DNA from: Conus ventricosus
Lineage: Eukaryota > Mollusca > Gastropoda > Neogastropoda > Conidae
NCBI GenBank assembly: GCA_018398815.1
Contig: CM031628.1
Coordinates: forward strand, 9,683,399-9,747,398
Direction of reading: 5' to 3'
Length of the DNA: 64,000 nucleotides
Shown piece after piece: positions 31,163 to 42,938 of this stretch (the first letter of the stretch is position 1; the number at the start of each line of letters is the position of its first letter). The notes beneath the pieces are model-generated. The model saw only the letters and a list, made by a program, of their open reading frames with translations. It made no database searches and had not been told where the DNA came from. The position numbers were made by a program, and so were the translations under genes.

Positions 31163-31424
31163 TAGTAGTAGTAACAGTAGTAGCAGCAGGAGTGGTCAGG
31201 ATATTGGACGGCAACGAATTTGACCGAGCAACGAATTTGACTGCGACCGTCGCCGTCAAATTCGTTGCTCCAGTCAAATTCGTTGCCGTGCAATATTATG
31301 ACCACTCCTGATCCGGCACAATGACCAACAATATTTCTGGTAGTAGTAGTAGTAGTAGTAACAGTAGTAGCAGCAGGAGTGGTCAGGATATTGCACGGCA
31401 ACGAATTTGACTGAGCAACAAATT
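30896..31424 (-). repeat. Satellite array, inverted block
   Basis: From about 30896 the same units appear as reverse complements (GTAGTAGTAG tracts, AGCAGCAGGAGTGGTC), so the array flips orientation here. Confidence 0.85.
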
Positions 31425-31637
31425 TGACCGTATCAGTCAAATTCATTGCCTGGTCAAATTCAATGCCAATACTGCCAAAAAAATCGTGTAGTAGTAGTGG
31501 TTGTCTTAAACTGTGGAGTTTTGCCGTTACCATTAGCAACTACACGTTATGACGTCATTCTTGGCTAAGTCGCAACCTTTGCTGGTATAAGCTTACCAGC
31601 AACGAATTTGACTGGAGCAACGAATTTGACCGCGACA

Positions 31638-32870
31638 GAGCTTTTGAACATCAGCATGAACAGCAAGCACCAGACTTTCTGTTTGTCAGGGAGGCCACAC
31701 TGTGTCAGCAAGGCTTTCTACTGTCAGTCGTTTGTTTTGTTACCCACCTTTGTGTTCAAAGAGTCATCCCACCATCTTCCAAGGCTCTTGGCTGATTCTG
31801 ATTTCATCTTAGGAATGGCAAATGGCTACATGATTTTGTACTTTTGCAATAATCATGAATGAAGCAACTAACTCGTCTATAACTGCCTCTGTATTTTGTG
31901 TATTTGACGTTCCTCGGTAGGAAATTCATGTACTCCTAGCCCTGTATGGCTCCCTGTGGCTTTCATGATAAGATCTGTTATCAACTCAATTGGTGAGCTT
32001 GCACGATCCCCACAGTGTGCTTTGTGGATGACCTGGATGAAAAATAACTTCAAAGAAATAGTTGCTTCTACAAAGAATCAGTCATGGATATTCTTTTAAA
32101 ACTTGATCTCCTCCTCCCCGCTGATTCCGCTTTACACCAAGTGATGCATTCCGGGCCTTGTTCTTCACCAGTTTACTCTTTTTCAGTGGAGGCACGTCTC
32201 ATTCTTCCTGTAGTATCAATTTCTCAATGGCATTTCTTGACTATGTCGAGATCAAGTTGGCGTCAATGAGCTTCTCGCCGGTTTTCTACCCTTTCGATGA
32301 ACTGTGAAAACTGGAAACAAGTTCAGAAAAGGTCCCAGATGCCCTTCTATCTGAAAGTTTGTGACGATTGTCTGATCACACCAGATCGACGTTGGAATAA
32401 GCTGGAAAATTTGTATGCACCTTCTTTTCTCCACTACCCATTTGTTTTGCATACGTAACAGTCCTTTCCCCCATGGAAGATAAATAAGTCACATTACTGA
32501 ATCAGTTGGACAAGTTAATTGCTTCATCAAGCGTGAGTTTAAAAAAGATATTAATAAAACCTCTCTCTGCGTGGGGAAAAAAATGACTGAAACATTCCAA
32601 AAGTGACAGAAAACCCAGATTAGAACTTTGGAAGGTGGTATGATGCTTCCTTCAAAGACACAAATAGAAAAAGGAAACCAACCAAATGCAGAAGAAAGCT
32701 ATGACCTCCTATGCCAAGGTGTGGTGTCTGAGTTGGTGATCCCAAACTCCTCTAGCCTCTGTTGATATGCCATCTCAGCAATAGTACGGTCGAGTCTATG
32801 GCAGCCAAAACCAACAAAAACACACGAAAACAACTCGGCGTCCCACACTGTCTAACCAACTGACTTTGCG
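31638..32870. other. No gene recognised
   Basis: Open frames are short. Proximity to the following LINE fragment suggests old retroelement DNA, but no motif was recognised. Confidence 0.3.
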
Positions 32871-32879
32871 CTCTACTGC

Positions 32880-33490
32880 CGCCTAGCAAAGATGTCCCTG
32901 AAATCCATTCTGGGGGAATTCAAAGTGGGTAAAACCGTACTTGATGACTTGGATGAAAAGGTTGTGAGATCAGTCCAGCCCACAGTAAAGACTGGCAGAA
33001 AATGAACAGTTCAGGATGCATTGGACCTCGCAAAGGAAAGTCCCAAGCTCAGGAAAAAAAACAGGGGACACAAAAGCCAACAAGCAGGAGCTGGGGTCAA
33101 CAGAAATAAATTGGTGGTCAAAGGCAAAAGGGAAAGAAAAGAGAGACATGGTGATACACGATTTGAAAAAAGAAGAAGATGCCATGACAATTCAAAATGC
33201 AGCTCAGCAAAGCCAGAAGGGAGCTATGAACCACGTGGGGAAAAACGCAATCCGAAGAAGTCTCGGCCGGAATGAAATATGACATATGACATCTCTAGCT
33301 TCAACTTCATCCTCAGATCTGTGCACGGCCTCCTGCCCTCGAATTCAAACCTGGTGACTGGAGGAGATCAGATGACCCTGCGTGTCTTCTCTGCCAGGGC
33401 AAACAGTCGACCATGTCCTGAGTTCATTTAAAGTAGTGCTAACCCATGGAAGGTACACATAGAGACACAATCAAACCCAGCTTACCTGTA
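32880..33490 (+). pseudogene. Decayed non-LTR retrotransposon ORF2, C-terminal fragment
   Basis: Translation over shifting plus-strand frames gives a Lys-rich stretch, then FNFILRSVHGLLPSNSNL, DDPACLLCQGKQ (the C-terminal Cys-containing block) and VVLTHGRYT followed by a TAG where Trp is expected, then RHNQ. This order matches the C-terminal end of a LINE polymerase ORF. It has several frameshifts and no flanking target duplication was seen. Confidence 0.6.
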
Positions 33491-33542
33491 TTGGTTTCTG
33501 TTCATCCTTTTCTTTGTTGGGTTATATTCAAGATCAAAAAGA

Positions 33543-33800
33543 CTGTGCCAGTCTTCAGTAAATCGAATTTGTGTTTGTTTATTTCTTCAGTTGTTGTTGC
33601 TGCGTACATGTGTCAGACACACGGGATGTGGGCAAGCTTGGAACGCCCTTTTTAGGAGATGTGTCCCTGTTTGTTCTGTGTGCTCTGTGTTGGCATTTTT
33701 GCTAGGCGATTTGGTGTCATAAGCAGCATTCATTTGGAGTTGTGGGTCCATGATAATCTCATCATGGGAGCAATGTTGAGGATTTCCTTTCTGAACCACC
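33543..33800. repeat. Duplicated block, copy 1
   Basis: Similar to 33907-34045 joined to about 34665-34790: shared GTGCCAGTCTT, TTGTTGC(T/C)G, TTGTTCTGTGTGCT and GCTAGGCGAT blocks in the same order. Confidence 0.6.
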
Positions 33801-33906
33801 AACCAACGTTGTTGTTGTTTTGTTGTTGTTGTTGTTGTTTTTTGTTGTTGTTGTTTTGTCCGTCCGTCTGTGTGTTCTGTTTGACTGTATTCGAGAGAAG
33901 ATAAGC

Positions 33907-34790
33907 TGTGCCAGTCTTGAATAAATATTAATTCATGTTTCTTCATTTCCCCAGTTATTGTTGCCGTATACGTGTGTCAGGTACAGACTGTATGGACAAG
34001 CTGAACTGGAAGCTTCTTGTTAGATGTCTTGTTTGTTCTTCTTCTTCTTTCTTTAAGTGTCCGCCTTCATCAAGTGAAGATTCTGACACTGTAGTAGTAG
34101 GGGGTTTCCGGATCAACGGTAGAACAAAAAACTGCTGCCTGGATCTTCAGCTTATGAATAAGTGGGCCTTACACTGGAGGTTGACGGACTGAGGTGAGGT
34201 GGGGAGGGATAGGTGGGGGTGGGAGGGGCGAGGGGCCAGGAGAGGGAGCGAGAGAGGGGAGGGGAGTGGGGTGGGTGGGTGGGGTGTTATATCCAGGATC
34301 TGAAGTCCTCCAGCGAGGCCGATGCCACTGCCTCAGCTGGAAGATTGTTCCACTCCCTCCCAGTGCGTGGGAAGAAGCTGTCCTTTCTGTAGTTCCTGCA
34401 GCAGGGTTCTACATGGTACTGCTGCTCGTGAGAGTTCCTGGTGTTGTACTGATGGGGTGTAACGCGTAGGGATGTGCGCAGAGTTGGTCTTGATGTCGCC
34501 GTGGTGGAACTTGTAAAAGGTGGCTAGCCTGATTTGCTGACGTCGTTGTTCTAGAGGAGCCCAGTGCAACTGCTCGTACATAGCACCTACGCTGGATGTC
34601 TGACGGTAGCGATTTACAACCCAACGCGCCGCCCTTCGTTGAACCTTTTCAAGTGCTAACTTGTCCCCTTCTTGTTCTGTGTGCTTTGTATTGGCATTTC
34701 TGCTAGGCGATCCGGTTTCGGAAGCAGCATTCGTTTGAAGTTTTGGGCGTGTAATGATCTTATAATGAGAGCAAAAGGTATCCTGTTTGT
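33907..34790. repeat. Duplicated block, copy 2, split by a LINE insertion
   Basis: The second copy is interrupted between about 34045 and 34665 by sequence containing the LINE fragment at 34290-34655, giving the relative age of the events. Confidence 0.5.
34290..34655 (-). pseudogene. Non-LTR retrotransposon reverse transcriptase, C-terminal end
   Basis: The minus strand encodes QRRAARWVVNRYRQTSSVGAM, QLHWAPLEQRRQQIRLATFY and KFHHGDIKTN. After one frameshift it reads DSFFPRTGREWNNLPAEAV and SLEDFRSWI before a stop. These are the conserved thumb and C-terminal blocks of Jockey/CR1-type LINE polymerases. It is relatively well preserved but truncated on the 5' side, as usual for LINE copies. 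Confidence 0.75.
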
Positions 34791-35360
34791 TCGCTGTTTA
34801 CTGTTCACTATTCCCTGCCTCGTTTAAAGTTTCCTTTCAGTTCATTTTCCCAGGGATCATAACTCAGTTTTCCCTGATTTCCTGAGGATAATAATTTTTT
34901 TCCCCAGAGATCGATTTTCTCATTATTCCCTAGAAAATAACTTTCCCGTGTTATCCGGAGGAAAACGCATATTTTCTGCGAGGAAAACGTTGTTAACAGG
35001 GAAAACAGCAATGATCACTATTTCCCATCACAAGCGCAGACGGGGTCGACACTGAATATACGAAAAATAGCTGTGGTCCTATACTGTTTTCCTAAAGGAT
35101 GCCGACTGCTGTCACATCGAAAATAGGGAAAGGAGTTACAGTTTTAAGGGATTAAAACTGGTGATAACTGTTTTTCTTGGGAAAACACCGGAAACAGTGG
35201 TGATATTAATGTTGAAAAAAAAAAAAACCTTTTGGGGAGACAGCTATTATCCTGAAGGAAGCAGTTGCGATCCTCCTGGATAACAGCTGAACCCCGTTTT
35301 GCTGAATGTCAGTATTGGTTTTCCTGGGAAAACAGCTATTATCGGCTTTTGAAGTCACTT
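34790..35360. repeat. Region of scattered GGGAAAAC / GTTTTCCC motifs in both orientations
   Basis: The left half carries GTTTTCCC(T) words and the right half GGGAAAACA words, with ATTATCCTGA and its complement once each, suggesting a decayed foldback element. No gene is present. Confidence 0.35.
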
Positions 35361-35649
35361 ATGCTTCCATATGACCAGGTGACATGTGTTTCCTACGACA
35401 TAGTCTTCATCCGTCGCATTTTTTTTTTTTTTTATTATTGGTCTTCAAAAATCCTAACCGCCACTCTTTCCTACCTCTCCACACACGCACCCCCGGTTTT
35501 TATGTTTGTTTGTGTGTTTGTTTTTTATCATGCATGGACGTATAGGCAGATCTCGAGAAAATAGATAAATCATTTTTTTTAAATCAATAAAAAAAATGAA
35601 CTATAAAAAAAAGAAGAGAGAGAGAGAGAAGAAGAAGAAGAAGAAGAAA

Positions 35650-35790
35650 AGCGACCGTTTCGGTTACCCGTAACACGACGGTGGCAGAGGACGTAATTTC
35701 AAATTGTGTGAAAGAACCCGAAAAGGCCGCACGCGAGCTAGGCCTATGTCACTTCCGGGTAAATATTGGTGACCAACAAGAGAACTTCAA
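35650..35790 (+). promoter_or_regulatory. Putative TBCEL promoter and 5' UTR
   Basis: A CpG-bearing segment just before the first coding ATG, with a GACGTAATTT half-site CRE-like word (35690) and an ETS-type CACTTCCGGGT (about 35750), and no TATA box at a usual distance. The layout suits a housekeeping-type promoter. The transcription start is not determined. Confidence 0.4.
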
Positions 35791-35797
35791 ATGGCAG
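35791..35797 (+). CDS. TBCEL: TBCEL coding exon 1 (start codon plus 4 nt)
   Basis: ATGGCAG lies directly before a consensus donor (CAG|GTAAGA at 35798) and after a promoter-like segment. Phase 1 fits the acceptor at 37166, giving an N-terminus [13 protein letters not shown]. If this exon is wrong, translation could start at the ATG at 37195 in the same frame. Confidence 0.5.
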
Positions 35798-36807
35798 GTA
35801 AGAAAGCTGTGGAAGCAGCTTCGAGAAATATGCAGTTGCCTGCTAAGACAACCACTTTTCTTTGCATCAGATAGTTTACGAAGATGCTGAATACGTCATC
35901 GTATTAAGCCAAATTTCAAGTAGACTCGAAAAACTATTGTTACATTCAGATAGCTACTAAGCTTGGAACTGCGGCAACGGTCTTGCACAGATCATATGAT
36001 GATGATGACGATGATTTCGAAAATAGATGATCCAGTTTAGTTGCAACAAGCGCTATAAATTCATCGGATAGTCCAAATAGAAGTTACACATCTAGACCAG
36101 GAGATTCGGTTCCTTTAGGTCGTTTCGATCTTGATTTTCGTGTACGATCAGATATTTACTAGATTCGGAGCCGAGTCCGTCATACACTGACTTACTGACA
36201 TACACAGGCAAATGAAACTCCAAAATGTTGATAATAATTTGATCTGTTCGATCGCAATGAAGTAACTTTCGTTCATTTTTTTGTAAGAGATCAACATCAT
36301 CTATTTGATATTAGATGGCTTAACTTGACTAGGATTGACGATTTGGGAAAACCCAGGAAAGATAAGATAAATTATAATATTCAGGAATTATCATGGTGAT
36401 GACACTAAACAGTGTTGGTGTTTATTGACTAATTGAGGTTTCCATACTGCAAACTTTGTAACTGAATTGTTGGTGTCTCATGACACATCTTCATTGTGAC
36501 AACAAAAAGTTTTCCATTTTTAGTTTCATTGAGGTGTCACTGGGTCAGTGGGTGTGGACTGGTCCTTATACGCTACAGCACATCTGTTAGGCTATGAGAC
36601 CACAATGTACAGACTTTACAGCTGATGCATAAGTAAAACAGTAACTAAGGTAAAAGGATTTAGGACAAGGGTCTCATGGGTATGACTTAGTAGAAATTTG
36701 ACCTGCGCATTAGCCCAACGTGCTGGTCAAACTTTATGTGTCTGTGCCACTACTGTAGTTGTATACATACACATGTGTGTTTGCGGGTTGTAAACATCAA
36801 TGTGTGT

Positions 36808-36867
<60 letters not shown>

Positions 36868-36894
36868 AAGTTTACACTGTGTGTGCATGCACGT

Positions 36895-36941
<47 letters not shown>

Positions 36942-37697
36942 TGTCTGTCTGTATGCATGTAACCTTTGTAAGTGTATGATCTGTTGGCTTGTGCATGTGT
37001 CTGTATGCAAAACCATGTTGAAATAATTGACCTTTAATGTTACTGACCCATATGTTAATTCCCCTGTTTTGCTATACTTGCATGTGTAAAAGATTGAACA
37101 TACTTCATTGGAATGTTCATGTCTTTTTTTTTTTTTTTCTTGTTTTCTTGTTTTGGGTTCTCAAGGGACAGCAGAGGCTGACTTACCATCAGACATGGCA
37201 GAGGGGAGCCCCAAAACTCTGATTTCCCGGAGGTGTCTGCCTGTCTTTACCGCCCTGCAGGTAACATTGAGTGCTGCTGACAGACTGATTAACTCGTTGA
37301 CAACAGATTCTTTTTGTGAAATCAAGTGCCCTCCGCAGATGCGTAAAACCCACTGCCTCCCAGTCTCTCTTGCGGTGAAGAAAATCTGTTGATGAGCAGC
37401 CAGGGAGAGAACTGAGAAGCCCCTTGCAGATCCTCCCAGCCTCACTTCACTGGGACAGACGGAACAGAAAACCCCTGTACTCCCAAGGGCCATGGAGCCC
37501 ATCAAAAACTGACAAACAATATATGGAGGTTGATGGGCCTCTGTGTACCCCTGCAACCTCCTCAGGAAAAAAAAAAAGGGTCGGGAGGAGAAAAATTCCT
37601 GTTGCAAAAGAAACAGAATTGCTTACAAAAATTCAGCAATTCCATTTTAATTTATTTACTGGTGACATTAGGGAGGCATGCTTGTACACTCAAGCTT

Positions 37698-37757
<60 letters not shown>

Positions 37758-38414
37758 CTGTCAACTGTCATAGGTTGTTTTTAGTTAACTTTTGAATTTG
37801 TCACGCACTACAGAGCCAAGAATAGTGTCAGAATGACTGTAGAATTAGAATTTTTGAGTGTCTTTTTCACCAAACGGCTTCTGAACATCCCATTCAGCAG
37901 CTCAAGGTGTTTCCTTTTGAATACCTGTGTTGCAGACCTGGAAGCAGGTGTAACTGGGTCAGATGAATGTTGCGTCATTAATTTTGTAGGTTGGTGAAAA
38001 AGCAGTCTGAGAACTTCACAATCAATGCAAGAAGAAATCAAAATGAGAAAGCAGCAGTTAGGGAGAGGAACCGTCTTTGAAGAAGTGTCAAATCAGCTGT
38101 TTCAAATCAAGCACTCAAAGTACCCATGCATCACAGCTTTGATGATTAGCAAGTTTTACGTACAGTGCAAAGTTTATCAATTTTGTGTGTGAAACATTGT
38201 GGAATACTCAACGTAACTGAACACTGTGAACGTTCTTGCCTCAAGTGGTGTGGTAAGACTGTTCATATAAAATTTGTCCATTGTTTCATTGCTTTTTTGC
38301 CACCGTGCTCACAGACCTAAGTGCAGTTTGAACAAAGCTATTTTGTGGTGGAATACATTTCATTGTCAGCAGCTGATCATGCAGGAAATCTATTAAAGCG
38401 TCTATGTGTGTGTT

Positions 38415-38461
<47 letters not shown>

Positions 38462-40462
38462 ATGTGTGTGTGTGTGCATGTGTGTGTGTTTCAAATCAGC
38501 AGTAATACTGACAGTAATCAGAAGAAAAAAAAATGAAATTAGCGGTAGCTGCTGCTATATCTACTTTACCAAGGTTGGCAGCCTTATGTGCATGGTCACA
38601 TACAGGTGTACACAGACTTGCATGCATGCATAACACACATACAGACTTGATGTTTTTATCTTTTTCAGGGTCACAAAATCGGAAACCAACCGTCGCAGCT
38701 TTGTGGATGCAGCGTGGGACAAGTTCAATGGTGACATGGCAGTGGATGACTGTATTGGAATTTACATGCCCAAGAAAGGCCCTGCCAAGATCACAGGTTT
38801 GCACCTGGGTGTGGGTGGGCATATGGATGAATGCTTTTTAAAAGTTAATGGTGTGAGTATATGGACGCAAACATACAAAAGGTCCTGATAAGATAATCCA
38901 TTCACATAAGTAGCTGTGTGTATACACATGAACATTGCTGAATGTGTATGTGTGTAGGCCTGTAAGAACTTCACTCTGAAAAAGTGGTGGCTTGCTTGCT
39001 AGTCTGTCTTTATATGCTTGTGTTTACTGTCATCATTTGTGCCGCCAAAGGCATTTCAGTGGGCATCCTTTGTGTCCCATTTGTTCAGCCTTAGTTCAGT
39101 CATTTTTTTTACGCCATCAGTCACTACAATTTACCTGTTGTGACGTAGATAATGTATTCAGATTCAGGCCACCTGATCCTGCCGTGGAGAGTTCACATGA
39201 CGGATTGTGGCATCACCGAGGCTGGTCAGCATTCAGACATGGCCTCCATGTGTCGCAATGTCACAGAGCTGGACCTGGCCCAGAACAACATCACCTCTTT
39301 GGAGGAGGTCAGTGGGTTGGCATGCTGTAGTGTTCTTCGGTGCCTGAAAGCTGGCCTTTCATGTGTTTTTTAGCAGGTGGCATTGCGCTGGCAGCAAACA
39401 GCGAGGAAAGGAGCACAGGTCTGTAGTTGGAGACCAGTATTGACAGGTCCTTATCTTTCTGTTGCTTTGGCCAGTATGTTTAAATGTGTTTGAAAGAATT
39501 GAAAAATACAAGAAGAAGAACAGATTTGTTCATAGTTAGAAAGTGTGTGTGTGTGTGTGTGTGTATGTGTGTGTGTGTGTGTGTGTATTAAACAGAACTG
39601 ATGTGAGGACTTTTTTTCTTTTTTTACATTGGTGGATAGATGATTCCAGGATTCCAAATGATTGATGATTTTTTGTTGTTGTTGTTTTTTGCTTTGTGCA
39701 ATGCATTTACCAGAGGCTGGTACAGATGAATTAGGTATTTTATCCATAACAGAAGGGGCACCAGGTTTATTTCAGCGCCTGACAATTCAGTCAGTTTGTG
39801 GAACTGGAATAGGTTCCCTTTGTGTTGTGGCCAGAAAGTAGAAGTCTCTCTGAGAATGTACAGTGGGAGTAATTATGGGATAACGGAGGGCTGTAGGTGA
39901 GCTGAGCTGTAGTGTCAGTGTACTTTTGGGACAGGGCGTTGGGAGATGATGGGGGAGGGGTGGAGATAATGGAACAAGACTAGCAAGATGGGTTTTGGTT
40001 TAATTGTTTTCAGCTCAGGGGTAAATAAATGGAATATAATCTGCGAGAGGAAACATTTTACTTTGTTCATGATGTTGTATTCCTGTGGCTTGTTGATCTT
40101 ATGTAAAGTGGGTTTAAGTCTGTTTCATACATGTAAGATGCCATGATGGCTTGAAAGAGAATACAGTACATATGCATATGTGCTCTCTCAACAGAAGCAT
40201 GGCCACATGTTTCTGCACATGCAGGGACACACACGTGCACAACTGTGAGTGCAAGTGCACACACAAGCATAATAATGAGCACACTCATACATACACACAT
40301 TCAAATGCTTTGTTTTTGTTCTGAGTATCACTTTTATTAACATGCATTACATCAATGAAAAACACAGATACAGTATGTCTGTAAGCACACACCTACATTT
40401 AAGTTTGAGGCACAAATATAGCCCTATACATACTCCTCCTGCCTTATCAAATATCTCATTTA

Positions 40463-40516
<54 letters not shown>

Positions 40517-41340
40517 AACACACACACACACACACACATACGCACACGCTTTGTCTTATAACTACCAAAGCCGTCAGGAGCGTACTTACATTCTTTTCCA
40601 CATCCCTCTCTTCCCAGGTGATACAGGTGATCAGCAGCATGCCTCAGCTCACCTTCCTCAACCTCACCAACAATCCACTCCATTCCTCCTCCATCTCCCT
40701 GGCTGCCAGCTCCAGCTCTCCACCCTTCCACAATGCTGCCCATGTGCCCACTGCCAACCCCCTCACCAAGGTCACCGTGAGTTCTGGAGCCTCCACACCC
40801 ACCAATGAGGAGACGCCTTCAGATCAGAGCGCGGCGGGAACAGAAGAAGATCTCTCTCCAGGCTTGTACACTTTTCAGGGAGGTGAGCGGAGGTGAATTT
40901 TGTTTTTCTTCGCTCTGGGTCTTTTCATCCCTAAGGTGATCTGATGACGTTACCTGTTGTTTGCCACAGTTACAGACACCGTGAGTCTCGCACCTTGCAT
41001 CACAAGGACTTGATCAAGATCAGCCTCTAGCAGCACCCATGCAAGAGACTGAAGGAGTGTATCAGCAAACAGAAAATTCAAGGTGTAGAGTTTCAGATTG
41101 CTTGGGTGCCTGTGCCATTTTTGTGTTAAATTTTTAATAATAATAATAATAATAACGTACATTTATAGAGCGCCCTTTCTCACTAGAGCTCACAGCGCTT
41201 TACAATGTTTAACTATAAACATGTCAAAAACAAAAATCACTATACAAAACCATAAACCCAGTCACCTCATCAATTATGACAATGAAACACAGCAAGGAAA
41301 GGGGGGGGGGGGGGGGGTGGCTAGCCAACCAACATTGACA

Positions 41341-41382
<42 letters not shown>

Positions 41383-42248
41383 GCGCACTGTCAGTTTTCA
41401 AGTGTAACACTTACAACACGTAACGCCATGACACGCCCAATAACAGGACAAAAAATGTTTTCTATAGAAAAAATTCCTTGAACAGATGGGTTTTGAGAGC
41501 AGAGCGGAAAGCAGTCAGTTTTGGCAGAGCAGATCGAAAGTGGGAGAGAGTTCCAAACGGAAGGGGCTGCAAAAATGAAGGAACGTTCACCATTGGTTTT
41601 TGTTGAAACACGTGGCTTGCAGAGTGTGAGAGTGTCGGATGATGAGCGGAGTGTTCTTGCCGGTCTGTATATGCTAACCAGGTGAGAAAGATAGACGGGG
41701 CCAGATCCATTGACGGCGCAAAAACACATGCATTTTTAACATTGTATCGTATCAAGCTCAAGCACGAGGCTGTCACACAACTTTTGGGACAGTGTCCAAA
41801 TGGGAATTGGTCATTACCTCTCTCATTCCATCATGTGGAGGATCAGATGACAAAAAAATCATGCCTGTTCACACAAAAATCATGCCTGTTCACATTGGTT
41901 ATTCATCGTTTATTCAGGGTTTGTTGATTTGGAATTGAAACGAGTAACAAGAGGGTTCTAGGACTGGAGGCAGAGAGTAGTGTCCCTTTACTTTATTGGA
42001 AATGCTGACCGAAGGAACATGCAGAGTTTATTGTAGCAGCAATGGCAGTGATGAAAACGCCAATTAAATCAAAGCACAGCCTGGCAGTATCACAAACCAG
42101 TCAACAGAGCTTGAGCGCAGAATTTTTTTTTAGCAAATGAAACATTACAGCTTGTAAAATATAATGATAATAAATCTTCCTTTGTGGAATTTGATGTTCA
42201 TTTTGTCTCTTTCTCTCCCTCTCTCTTGTCTTTCACAAACACACAAAA

Positions 42249-42314
<66 letters not shown>

Positions 42315-42358
42315 ATTCTAATACAATTATTAACGGACACAGATAGTGACACATTGTG

Positions 42359-42413
<55 letters not shown>

Positions 42414-42904
42414 ACACACACACACTAATAAGTATTCTAATCACAGTATACATAAGGCAAAAAGTACAATCAGAGCTAAGTTACTTGTTGCTTAAAGCTT
42501 ATGACTCGTTGCGTGAGAGCTCCAAGATATGAACTCAAAGTTTAAATTTTCATGCCTTTGCTTTTTGCCCCCTCAGTTCATGCTGCCATTGGGCATGTCC
42601 AATGGTGATTGAAGAAGAATCCACTGCTCTGGTGGTGAAATACTGTTGGTGTCTGCAGGAAGTTGATGGATGGATATATGAAGAAAGGACAGTGGATTAT
42701 CACAGTCTTGTCATGTAGTCTCAGACCAGAATGAGACTTTTGCTGTGTCAAATTTATTGGTCGTCATCTGACTGCCCGGACCCGTGTCGGCGTCGTGTTT
42801 TAGATTCTGTGACCTCTCTATGCCCTGCCGGCCACGGTGACCTCAGTCTTGGGTTTCCCTCCAGACCCTGGAATGTGATTGAGCTTGTGCCCAAGTCTTT
42901 CCCC

Positions 42905-42938
<34 letters not shown>

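Larger units (their letters stand above)
26709..31637. mobile_element. 4.9-kb foldback element with satellite interior
   Basis: The outer ~215 bp (26709-26925 and 31425-31637) are inverted copies that share with the small MITE at 24609 the TGTCGCGGTCAAATT ends and an internal TGACGTCA. The interior is a tandem array built from GGTCAAATTCGTTGC / GCAACGAATTTGACC motifs, TAC trinucleotide tracts and two alternating linkers (GTGCCAAATCAGTAGTGG and GTGCCGGATCAGGAGTGG). Higher-order spacing is roughly 360-380 bp. No transposase is present. Long open frames exist only because TAC tracts lack stops. Confidence 0.8.

Noticed and set aside
30868..31539. 223-codon minus-strand open frame and dozens of similar frames in the 27-31.5 kb array
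   Set aside because: TAC/GTA tracts and the repeated CAAATTCGTTGC motif lack stops in several frames. The products are poly-Thr, Tyr or Val runs that change identity with every unit, so they are not genes.
38669..38735. GHKIG-like peptide at the start of TBCEL exon 3, suggesting a CAP-Gly domain and therefore TBCE
   Set aside because: It is in a frame that stops within the exon. The correct frame gives [12 protein letters not shown], and no CAP-Gly motif exists, so the gene is TBCEL rather than TBCE.
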